Shown here: positions 17,222 through 25,822 of the stretch, one piece after another
Position numbering within the stretch: the first letter of the stretch is position 1
How the letters are laid out: the number at the start of each line of letters is the position of its first letter
Assembly: GCA_023384355.1 (NCBI GenBank)
Contig: JAHDWL010000008.1
Span: 44,411-108,410, forward strand
Source: Anaerolineae bacterium
Lineage (GTDB): Bacteria; Chloroflexota; Anaerolineae; Promineifilales; Promineifilaceae
Direction: 5' to 3'
Length of the DNA: 64,000 bases
The notes under the pieces: model-generated
The model's input: only the letters and a program-made list of their open reading frames with translations
What the model was told of the DNA's origin: nothing
Database searches by the model: none
Position numbers and translations under genes: made by a program

Positions 17222-17710
17222 TTAATCTCCCTCACCCATCTCCATCTCCGGCGACATCTCGCCCGGATCGGTGACTATGGCCGTCACCTCCATTGTGCCC
17301 GCGTTCTCAAACGTCAGCGTGATGGGCACGGATTGACCCACGGTGAAGTCACTCGTCTTGCCGATGCACATGACGTGCAGACCACCACGCTGGAGCGTGA
17401 CCGTTTCACCGGCGGGGATGGGGATGCGGTTGCCTTCCATCTGGCGCATCTCCATAACATCGTCGACCATGACCATCTCGTGCAGCTCCACAGTGCCGCA
17501 ACCGGGCACGGCCGCGTCGATCAGCGCATCATCACTACCGGTACCATTGGTGATGGTCATGTATACAGCGCCGTTGGGCATCGGCAAGGACAAATTGCCC
17601 ATCACGTTTTCGACGACCAGCTTGCCACCGGCCGCCTCCCCCTGCTCGCCACCTCCACAGGCAGCGAGCACCACCACCAGAATCAAACTCAAGACAATCA
17701 ACCGCTTCAT
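17222..17710 (-). CDS. PCu(A)C-type periplasmic copper chaperone lipoprotein
   Basis: This 162-residue lipoprotein (LAAC lipobox, Cys18) has the PCuAC copper site. The visible ligands are His77 and nearby Met residues in VELHEMVMVDDVMEMRQM, then His112 and Met114 in RGGLHVMCIG. PCuAC proteins carry Cu(I) to the CuA site of cytochrome c oxidase together with SCO1, which is encoded downstream. The gene is first in the operon and is preceded by the promoter and inverted repeats at 17723-17796. A Met/Glu-rich tail (EMSPEMEMGEGD) may also bind metal. Confidence 0.92.
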   Translation of the reverse strand: MKRLIVLSLILVVVLAACGGGEQGEAAGGKLVVENVMGNLSLPMPNGAVYMTITNGTGSDDALIDAAVPGCGTVELHEMVMVDDVMEMRQMEGNRIPIPAGETVTLQRGGLHVMCIGKTSDFTVGQSVPITLTFENAGTMEVTAIVTDPGEMSPEMEMGEGD

Positions 17711-17722
17711 GGCTTCCCCTAT

Positions 17723-17771
17723 ATGTGATAATGTGTTATATTATGTTTATTATCACATTATGACACATTAT
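17723..17771. promoter_or_regulatory. Inverted-repeat operator region between PCuAC operon and DeoR-NosL gene
   Basis: ATGTGATAAT (17723-17732) and ATTATCACAT (17749-17758) form a perfect 10-bp inverted repeat with a 16-base spacer. A half-site ATAATGTG occurs at 17728-17735, with reverse copies CACATTAT at 17754-17761 and 17764-17771. The last half-site overlaps the -10 box of the promoter for the PCuAC operon. This is the arrangement expected of a repressor operator. Binding by the divergently encoded DeoR-NosL protein is an inference. Confidence 0.6.
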
Positions 17772-17796
17772 ATAAAGAGTTGACCGTATCTGACAA
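17767..17796 (-). promoter_or_regulatory. Promoter of the PCuAC-FixH-SCO1 operon
   Basis: On the minus strand TTGTCA (17796-17791) and TATAAT (17772-17767) are separated by 18 bases, a near-consensus sigma-70-type promoter. Transcription would start near 17760 and run through the inverted repeats into the PCuAC gene at 17710. Confidence 0.65.
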
Positions 17797-17856
17797 GGGG
17801 TAACTTTTGTATTACGATTGCGGGGGAATAGTTATCGGAATTCAGGTGAGGAAGTG

Positions 17857-18426
17857 ATGGACGAAATCCTGCCGGAACAACGCCGGGCAAAAATCGTGGA
17901 ATGGCTTCAGGAGGAGCAATCTCTGACCATCGACCAGTTGGCTCGACATTTCGAAGTGTCGGCGATGACCATCCACCGCGATCTGGACTTGCTGGTGAAG
18001 GAGGGCCGGGCGCGGAAGGTTAGGGGCGGAGCGATGCCGGCGGCCGATGCTTTGCCCGCACCCGGCAGTGACCAGTCACAGTGTGCGATGTGCGGCAAGC
18101 GCGTTCCCCGCCGCACGACCTGGGTTGTCACCGGCGAAAACGGCGAGCAACAACAGGCCTGTTGTCCCCATTGCGGTTTTCTGATGCACAGCCACGCGAC
18201 GGGGCAGCAATCCACCCTGGCGGCCGATTTTCTGTATGGCCAGATGGTCAACGCCCACCAGGCAACGTTCGTGGTGGGATCGGAAGTGACTTTGTGCTGT
18301 GTTCCCGGCGTACTGTGCTTCGCCTCACGCTCTGACGCGGAACGGTTTCAGCGCGGATTTGGCGGGAAGTTGCTGGATTTCGCCGGGGCGATGGTCGCCA
18401 TGACCACCGCTCATCATGGCCACTAA
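17857..18426 (+). CDS. DeoR-type HTH regulator fused to a NosL-like copper-site domain
   Basis: The protein has 189 residues. Residues 6-60 form a DeoR/GlpR winged helix (LTIDQLARHFEVSAMTIHRD followed by the wing KVRGGAM). The usual sugar-phosphate domain is missing. Residues 73-180 instead resemble NosL: paired cysteines CAMC (76, 79) and CCPHC (102, 103, 106), then VNAHQATFVVGSEV and the CFASRSDAERFQRGFGGKLL end. The tail TTAHHGH is His-rich. NosL proteins bind Cu(I), so a metal-responsive repressor is likely (inference). It is divergent from a copper chaperone operon with inverted repeats between them. GAGGA precedes the ATG; the gene overlaps the glycosylase gene tail to tail by 4 bases. 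Confidence 0.82.
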   Translation: MDEILPEQRRAKIVEWLQEEQSLTIDQLARHFEVSAMTIHRDLDLLVKEGRARKVRGGAMPAADALPAPGSDQSQCAMCGKRVPRRTTWVVTGENGEQQQACCPHCGFLMHSHATGQQSTLAADFLYGQMVNAHQATFVVGSEVTLCCVPGVLCFASRSDAERFQRGFGGKLLDFAGAMVAMTTAHHGH

Positions 18427-19040
18427 CTCCGCTTGCCCGATCCGCGCGATACAAACGGGTTGCCCGCCTCCCACCAGCGCCAGGGGATGGAGTGCCACGG
18501 CTCCGGCGTCTTGCCCATGCCGACGCGTGGGCCGGTGCGCACCCGATCGTCGGGCACGGGGTCGCCCGGCTCGATCCACAGATTGCCGGCCGTGGTCGTC
18601 AGGTCGAGCGTGTTGTCCGCGCCGCTGATACCGAAGGCCAGCACGAGCTTGCCGGGGCCGCTGGTCCACTCGTGGATCTCCCGGCCGGGGCGACGGGCGG
18701 CCATCTCGTCCAGCCCTTCCAACGGTTCGACGGCGCGAATGAGCACGGCCGCAGGGTCGCCATCCGGCTCGCAGACGGCGTTGAAGAGCCAGTAGTTGCC
18801 GTAGGTAAAGTAGACATAGGCCCGGCCGGGTGGGCCGTACATGGGCAGGTTGCGCGGTGTTCGGCGGCTGTGACCGTGGGAGGCCAGGTCGTCGAGACCG
18901 TGATAGGCCTCTGTTTCGACGATGCGTCCCATGAGTCGCGCGCCGTTGGGCAGCACGCGCACCAGCCGCATGCCCAGCAGGGAGCGGGCGACGACAAGGG
19001 CAGAGGGAGCGTAGAAGGATTGGAAAAGAGGGCGGAGCAC
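18423..19040 (-). CDS. DNA-3-methyladenine glycosylase (AAG/MPG family)
   Basis: This 205-residue protein matches the alkyladenine glycosylase family. GRIVETEAYHGLDDLASH carries the catalytic Glu that activates water, MYGPPGRAYVYFTYGNYWL is the intercalating/active-site segment, and VLIRAVEP and SGPGKLVLAFGI follow. It excises alkylated purines from DNA in base excision repair. It is a full-length single domain. It converges with the DeoR-NosL gene, and the mobile element at 19117-19384 lies in its upstream region, 76 bases from the start codon. Confidence 0.92.
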   Translation of the reverse strand: MLRPLFQSFYAPSALVVARSLLGMRLVRVLPNGARLMGRIVETEAYHGLDDLASHGHSRRTPRNLPMYGPPGRAYVYFTYGNYWLFNAVCEPDGDPAAVLIRAVEPLEGLDEMAARRPGREIHEWTSGPGKLVLAFGISGADNTLDLTTTAGNLWIEPGDPVPDDRVRTGPRVGMGKTPEPWHSIPWRWWEAGNPFVSRGSGKRS

Positions 19041-19170
19041 AGATTTCTCTTTGAATATAGTGTAGATTGCATTATATCACAGGCCCCATGACTCTCGCTG
19101 AATCGCAGAGGGCGGTCCAGGGTCTTTCAGTAGTCGGCTCTGATAATACAACACGGCCGTGAGGCGTAGA

Positions 19171-19232
19171 GGTCAGGCAACCGGGAGAGGTGTCGGCTGA
19201 TAACCAGGGCCTCGCCTCCCGGTTGCCTGACC
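19171..19232. repeat. GGTCAGGCA-type hairpin, copy 2 (inside mobile element)
   Basis: GGTCAGGCAACCGGGAG (19171-19187) pairs perfectly with 19216-19232 around a 28-base loop. The stem starts like the hairpin at 9510 (GTCAGGCAACCGG). Confidence 0.75.
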
Positions 19233-19280
19233 CTCCTGGGGCGTGGCCCGTGTGTTCAGGCCGGGTCAACAGCCGCGGAG

Positions 19281-19342
19281 GGTCAGGCAGCGGCGAAGGG
19301 AGGCCATTTGCTACGGCACAGGGGTTTCGCCGCTGCCTGACC
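19281..19342. repeat. GGTCAGGCA-type hairpin, copy 3 (inside mobile element)
   Basis: GGTCAGGCAGCGGCGAA (19281-19297) pairs perfectly with 19326-19342 around a 28-base loop. It shares the outer GGTCAGGCA stem with copy 2 but has a different inner stem and loop. Confidence 0.75.
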
Positions 19343-19572
19343 TCTACACCTTCAACCACTGGGCCGACTACTGAAAAACCCTGGAGGGCGGTCCTTAGAT
19401 TCATCCCAAATCACCTTTATCAACGAAGCTCAATCGAAACCTGTTCCGCCTGACAGGTCCAGGGCGATATTTCATCGATCACACGGCAAAATTCAGGGAA
19501 ATTTCGCCGTGAAACTGCCGGGTTTTTCTTGTGTTACCGAACTCGGGTTAATTAAGGCACAATAGAAGTATT

Positions 19573-21549
<1,977 letters not shown>

Positions 21550-21627
21550 TTGCGGTCGGTTGATCAATAAGATGAAAGGCAAACCACACGACATTTGCTT
21601 GCTCAGCGACATGGAGCACCCGGGCGC

Positions 21628-22962
21628 GTGAAGATTCATCTCCATACCATCGGTTGCCGGCTGAATCAAGCCGAGATCGAGGCGATGGCCCGGCAGCTCC
21701 AGGCCGGCGGCCATGAGATCGTGTCAAACGCGGCCGAGGCCGACACCATTATCCTCAACACCTGCGCCGTGACGGCCGAGGCCACCCGCGACTCGCGCCA
21801 CCTGACGCGCCGCTTCAACCGCGCCAACGAGGACGCCCAAATCGTCCTGACCGGCTGCTATGCCACGCTGGCGCCGGACACAGTCGCCTCGTTGCCCGGC
21901 GTCGGCCGCGTGGTGGCCAACGGTGATAAGGAGCGGTTGCCGCTGCTGATCGACCCGACATTGCCAGTCGGCGTGCCCGACTTCGATCAGGAACCGATCG
22001 CACGCGAGGCGCTGCCCGGGAGCTTCGGCCGCACGCGCGGCTTCATCAAGGTGCAGGACGGCTGTGACAACCGCTGCACCTTCTGTGTGACGACCGTGGC
22101 TCGCGGGGCGGGCCACAGCCGCCACCTGGCCGACGTGGTGACAGAGGTGCAGCGCTTCGCCGCGGCCGGCTACGGCGAGGTAGTGCTGACCGGCGTCCAC
22201 CTGGGAAGCTACGGCCGTGACCTGGGGCGGCCGGCGGGCTTGCGCGAGCTGGTGGCCGCGCTGCTGGCCCACACTGACATCCCGCGCATCCGTCTGTCGT
22301 CGCTGGAGCCATGGGAGATCGCCGACGGGTTCTTCCGGCTGTGGGAGAACCCGCGCCTGATGCCCCACCTGCATTTGCCGTTGCAATCGGGCAACGACCG
22401 GGTGCTGCGTCGCATGGCCCGCCGCACCAGCCGGGCCGAGTTTCGCGCTCTGGTCGCCGAAGCCCGCGCCCAAATCCCCGACCTCAGCATCAGCACCGAC
22501 ATCATCTGCGGCTTTCCCGGCGAGACGGAAGAGGAGTTCACCGAGACGATGGCCTATGCCGAAGAGATCGGCTTCAGTCGCATCCACGCCTTCAGCTACA
22601 GCCCGCGCCCGGGCACGGCCGCCGCGCGTATGTCGGGGCAGATCCCCGGCCCCGCCAAGCGCGAGCGAACGGGCAGGCTCATCGACCTGGGCGAGCGGCT
22701 GAGTCTGGCCTTCCACCAGCGCTACGAGAACACGACGCGGCCGGTGCTGTGGGAGACGGCCACCGGAGCCGAGCCGGACGGCCTGCGCTGGGGAGGCTAC
22801 ACCGACAACTACATCCGCGTGTCGGCCGTCGGTCCGGCCGATCTGATGCGGCGGGTAACGGCAGTGCGGTTGGGCGAGGCGCGAGTGGACGGGATGAGCG
22901 GGGTGCTAACCGAAGACTGGAACTCGGGTTTCTGCGAGGAAAACCGGGTTTTCGTGGGGTGA
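21628..22962 (+). CDS. mtaB: tRNA t6A37 methylthiotransferase MtaB
   Basis: This 444-residue radical-SAM methylthiotransferase converts t6A37 of tRNA to ms2t6A37. The N-terminal UPF0004 domain carries cysteines in HTIGCRLNQAE, LNTCAVTAEA and LTGCYAT. The radical-SAM cluster motif is CDNRCTFC, and the TRAM-like C-terminus follows (GLRWGGYTDNYIRVSAVG). HTIGCRLNQ is typical of MtaB rather than MiaB or RimO. GTG at 21628 is chosen because the family sequence begins there; TTG at 21595 is also open. The last 13 residues (NSGFCEENRVFVG) are encoded by a dispersed repeat and are probably not part of the ancestral protein. Confidence 0.9.
   Translation: MKIHLHTIGCRLNQAEIEAMARQLQAGGHEIVSNAAEADTIILNTCAVTAEATRDSRHLTRRFNRANEDAQIVLTGCYATLAPDTVASLPGVGRVVANGDKERLPLLIDPTLPVGVPDFDQEPIAREALPGSFGRTRGFIKVQDGCDNRCTFCVTTVARGAGHSRHLADVVTEVQRFAAAGYGEVVLTGVHLGSYGRDLGRPAGLRELVAALLAHTDIPRIRLSSLEPWEIADGFFRLWENPRLMPHLHLPLQSGNDRVLRRMARRTSRAEFRALVAEARAQIPDLSISTDIICGFPGETEEEFTETMAYAEEIGFSRIHAFSYSPRPGTAAARMSGQIPGPAKRERTGRLIDLGERLSLAFHQRYENTTRPVLWETATGAEPDGLRWGGYTDNYIRVSAVGPADLMRRVTAVRLGEARVDGMSGVLTEDWNSGFCEENRVFVG
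22923..22955. repeat. Dispersed AAACCGGGTTT motif inside the mtaB 3' end
   Basis: CTCGGGTTTCTGCGAGG is followed by AAAACCGGGTTTTCG. These are the same words as at 5704-5723 and 23905-23925. Here the repeat is translated as the C-terminal tail of MtaB. Confidence 0.5.
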
Positions 22963-22967
22963 TAAAC

Positions 22968-23609
22968 TCACATCTGATCCAAATTCTTTTCGGCCGTCTC
23001 GCGCGCGGATTTAAGCAGGAAATGCCACAAGGCCATTGCGTCTTCGCCTGTCTCTGCGGCGCGTCGAGCAACATATTCGTAGTCAAAGGAATCAACAACG
23101 GGATGCTGCAAAAAGTGAAATAGCATCATCTCGTAGATATCGTCCGATTGACGAGTTGATCTCCCTTCCTGCCAGGCCATCAGTTTGCCGATGACGACAT
23201 CTTCAGGCCGCGCAACCCAGACATTGAACGGCTCAACGCCTGTCGGCTCCAGTCGGCGACGCAGTCGATGATCAAGAGCGGGCCGATAACGTTCATCCAT
23301 TGTGATTGGAAAGAGATCGACCTTTTCACCGCGTGAGCCGTCGATGATATTAAAGGTCATCCCCTTTTCCATGGCATTGCGCATTTGGTTGGGATCGGCG
23401 TAATAGGGCGGCAAAGGGAATGAGGCAGCCAACGCCTGGATATGTTTCTCTTCAAGGGCGACAACGATGTCGATGTCAAGAGTGACTCGGGTTGTTCCAA
23501 ACATCGACGCCGCAAAACCCCCAATGATGACGTATGGGACATCCAGCTCATCCAATTTGAGAAGTACTTCAACGTAAAAAGCGAGGTGGCTGAGGGAACC
23601 GTTTGACAC
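22968..23609 (-). CDS. Nucleotidyltransferase-fold protein, possible toxin of a TA pair
   Basis: This 213-residue protein has the nucleotidyltransferase core VIIGGFAASMFGTTRVTLDI followed by DIVV, with the G-G/S and D-x-D metal motif (DID), and a further acidic residue in KVDLFPIT. It resembles families that act as toxins or resistance enzymes by adding nucleotides to targets. GTG at 23609 is chosen because GAGGAG lies 7 bases upstream; it overlaps the preceding small gene by 41 bases. The pairing of such a protein with a small helical upstream partner recurs in many bacteria as a candidate toxin-antitoxin module; activity here is inferred. Confidence 0.75.
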   Translation of the reverse strand: MSNGSLSHLAFYVEVLLKLDELDVPYVIIGGFAASMFGTTRVTLDIDIVVALEEKHIQALAASFPLPPYYADPNQMRNAMEKGMTFNIIDGSRGEKVDLFPITMDERYRPALDHRLRRRLEPTGVEPFNVWVARPEDVVIGKLMAWQEGRSTRQSDDIYEMMLFHFLQHPVVDSFDYEYVARRAAETGEDAMALWHFLLKSARETAEKNLDQM

Positions 23610-23847
23610 GTTCAATCTCCTCAAAAACCTTGAGGTTTAGTTCAGGAACAGACAGGTCCGGGTGTTCGGCGCGCAGTCTGGCCCGGATTGCCCCGATTAC
23701 CAATTCGCGCGCGTCGAGCATGGCATGCAACCGCTGGCCAGGCGTTAGCTTAAGCTTCAGGCGCATGAGTTCAATGTCGGTATGAGGCAAGGAAAAGGCA
23801 GGATCGGGTTCGATTAGAACAACCTCCAGGCCATGGAATCGTTGCAC
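23569..23847 (-). CDS. Small helical partner of the nucleotidyltransferase (possible antitoxin)
   Basis: This protein has 92 residues. The core (LKLTPGQRLHAMLDARELVI then GAIRARLRAEHPDLSVPEL) is of the type found directly upstream of nucleotidyltransferase genes in many genomes. It has no DNA-binding motif I can name. The start is uncertain: GTG at 23847 is the furthest, and internal starts are possible. The gene overlaps the nucleotidyltransferase gene, consistent with coupled translation. A role as antitoxin is inferred from genetic layout only. Confidence 0.65.
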   Translation of the reverse strand: MQRFHGLEVVLIEPDPAFSLPHTDIELMRLKLKLTPGQRLHAMLDARELVIGAIRARLRAEHPDLSVPELNLKVFEEIERVKRFPQPPRFLR

Positions 23848-23904
23848 ACAATGGAGATTGTATCATATCAGCATCACACCTGCCTTCGGCTTGTGACGAA
23901 CGGT

Positions 23905-23925
23905 CATCGCAGAAACCGGGTCTTT
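23905..23925. repeat. Dispersed CGCAGAAACCGGGT motif
   Basis: The sequence ATCGCAGAAACCGGGTCTTT lies between the nucleotidyltransferase pair and the ABC exporter genes. It matches the reverse complement of the motif at 5704-5723. Confidence 0.45.
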
Positions 23926-24001
23926 TGCGCTCGATCATTCTTGCCGCAAGCCACCCCATATGTATAATAGGCAATCTTCTAGAACGTATGTTTGCCCCTA
24001 A

Positions 24002-25822
24002 ATGTGGCTTATGACCAACCGCGAATTTCGTCTGGAAAACGAAAAACAATACGACCGCAGCGGGCCTGCGCGCTGGATCGCCTCGCATTTGGCGAAATAT
24101 CCATGGCTGCCCGCGGCGGCCATCCTGGCGGCGGTGGTCAACAACTTCGCCGCCAGCTACATCCAGGTGCTCATCGGCCGCGGCTTCGACCTGCTGAACT
24201 CGGCCGACTGGGCGACACGATCGTTGCTCCTGTTGGCGCTGGCCGTCTTCGCCACCGCGGCCACCCAGGCCCTGTTTGGGTTGGCGCGCAATTCGTCGTT
24301 CGAGTTCATGGCCCAGCGCGTGGAGCGCGACGGCCGCGACGAACTCTACGCCAGTCTTTTGGGCAAGAGCCAGACCTTCCACAACCGGCAGCGCATCGGG
24401 GACATTATGGCCCGCGCCACCAACGACGTGCGCACGCTCAACGTCATGTTCAGCCCCGGCCTGATGCTGATCACCGACTCGCTCGTCGGCCTCGTCGCGC
24501 CAATGGTGCTCATCTACCAAATCGACCCGCAACTGCTGCTGATGCCGGCAATCTTCGTCGTCCTGTTCATCATCACCATTCGTGGCTACGCCCGCCGGCT
24601 GGCCCCGGTCAGCGAAGGGCTGCGCGAGTCGTTCGGGATTATGAACGCCGGGCTGGCCGAGACGGTCAACGGCATCGAGGTCGTGAAGGGCAGCGCCCAG
24701 GAGCGCCAGGAAGGGGACAAGTTCATCGGCAACGCCGCAGTATACCGCGACTACGCCGTGCGCGAGGGCGAGATTCAGGCGCGTTATCTGCCGATGCTGG
24801 TCTTCAGCGTGTGCTGGGGCCTCGCTTTCCTGCACGCCATGTTGCTGTGGGAAGGCGGGCAGCTGACGCTGGGGCAGGTTGTCAGTTACGTGGGCCTGTT
24901 CGGTTTTCTGCGTTTCCCGACGTTCGTCTCCGTTTTCTCCTTCCAGTTGGCCCAGCTGGGTATCGCCAGCGCGCGGCGCATTCTGGAGATGATCAACGCC
25001 GAGACCGATCTGGACGAGAACGAGGGCGGTGTGATCAAACCTATCGTCGGGAAGGTGGAGTTCAGGAATCTGAGCTTCGGGTATGGCACGGGAGAAAAGG
25101 ATAAGGGGAGCGAGGACGGTTCATCGCCTCCCAACTCGCCGGCCCCCCAACACGTTTTGAAAGGCATCACCTTCACCGCCAACCCCGGCGAGACGATCGC
25201 CATCGTGGGGCAGACGGGCAGCGGCAAGAGCACATTGACGCGGCTCATCAACCGCATCTTCGACGCCGCTGACGGGCAGGTGCTGGTTGATGACGTGGAC
25301 GTGCGCGACTGGAATCTGGAGTCGCTGCGCTCGCAGGTATCGACCATCGAGCAGGACGTCTTCCTCTTCTCGCGCACAATTGCCGAGAACATCGCTTTCG
25401 GGGTGCCCGGCGCAACCCAAGCCGACATCGAACACGCCGCCCGCGAGGCCCAGGCCCACGACTTCATCATGAGCTTCGACAAGGGATACGAGACCGAGGC
25501 CGGCGAGCGCGGCGTGGCTCTCTCCGGTGGCCAGCGGCAGCGCATCGCCATCGCCCGCGCCTTCCTGACCAACCCGCGCATCCTCATCCTCGACGACAGC
25601 ACCAGCGCCATCGACAGCGCCACCGAGGATCGCATCCAGCGCGCGATGTATCGCATCAGCCAACAACGGACGACGTTCCTCATCACCCATCGCCTCAGCC
25701 AGATCCGCTGGGCGGATCGCATCCTGGTGCTGAAGGCGGGGGAGATTGTCGATCAGGGGACGCACGAGGAATTGCTTGAGAAATCGGCCGACTATCGACG
25801 GATTTTTGCGAGGTACGACTAG
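24002..25822 (+). CDS. ABC exporter half-transporter with degenerate ATP site (subunit A)
   Basis: This is a 606-residue type IV ABC exporter: six-helix membrane domain (residues 1-330) then ATPase. Walker A is GQTGSGKST and the signature is LSGGQRQ. Walker B reads ILILDDSTSAID, with Asp where the catalytic Glu should be, and the switch His is in ITHRLSQIR. Its partner begins on the base after the stop, so the two form a heterodimer with one impaired site. A charged insert of about 20 residues (EKDKGSEDGSSPPNSP) lies at the start of the ATPase domain. Substrate unknown; multidrug or lipid-like cargo is typical. Start ATG 24002 or 24011, without a ribosome site. Confidence 0.9.
   Translation: MWLMTNREFRLENEKQYDRSGPARWIASHLAKYPWLPAAAILAAVVNNFAASYIQVLIGRGFDLLNSADWATRSLLLLALAVFATAATQALFGLARNSSFEFMAQRVERDGRDELYASLLGKSQTFHNRQRIGDIMARATNDVRTLNVMFSPGLMLITDSLVGLVAPMVLIYQIDPQLLLMPAIFVVLFIITIRGYARRLAPVSEGLRESFGIMNAGLAETVNGIEVVKGSAQERQEGDKFIGNAAVYRDYAVREGEIQARYLPMLVFSVCWGLAFLHAMLLWEGGQLTLGQVVSYVGLFGFLRFPTFVSVFSFQLAQLGIASARRILEMINAETDLDENEGGVIKPIVGKVEFRNLSFGYGTGEKDKGSEDGSSPPNSPAPQHVLKGITFTANPGETIAIVGQTGSGKSTLTRLINRIFDAADGQVLVDDVDVRDWNLESLRSQVSTIEQDVFLFSRTIAENIAFGVPGATQADIEHAAREAQAHDFIMSFDKGYETEAGERGVALSGGQRQRIAIARAFLTNPRILILDDSTSAIDSATEDRIQRAMYRISQQRTTFLITHRLSQIRWADRILVLKAGEIVDQGTHEELLEKSADYRRIFARYD

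Larger units (their letters stand above)
19117..19384. mobile_element. MITE-like element with terminal inverted repeats, two hairpins and an 8-bp target duplication
   Basis: The left end CCAGGGTCTTTCAGTAGTCG and the reverse complement of the right end (CCAGGGTTTTTCAGTAGTCG) form terminal inverted repeats of about 24 bp with two mismatches. AGGGCGGT flanks both sides directly (19109-19116 and 19385-19392), as expected of an 8-bp target-site duplication. The element has no room for a transposase and would be non-autonomous. It carries hairpins at 19171-19232 and 19281-19342. A second copy starts at 63946 in the opposite orientation. The family of the mobilising transposase cannot be told from this window. 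Confidence 0.8.
19041..19572. other. Intergenic region containing a small mobile element
   Basis: This is the longest gene-free stretch of the window. It contains the 268-bp inverted-repeat element (19117-19384) and otherwise only the upstream regions of the glycosylase and acyl-CoA synthetase genes. No open frame in it looks like a real gene. Confidence 0.6.

Noticed and set aside
19081..19470. Small restored open frame if the mobile element is removed (about 29 codons from an ATG at 19088)
   Set aside because: It is very short, has no ribosome site and no recognisable product; an intergenic insertion is the simpler reading.
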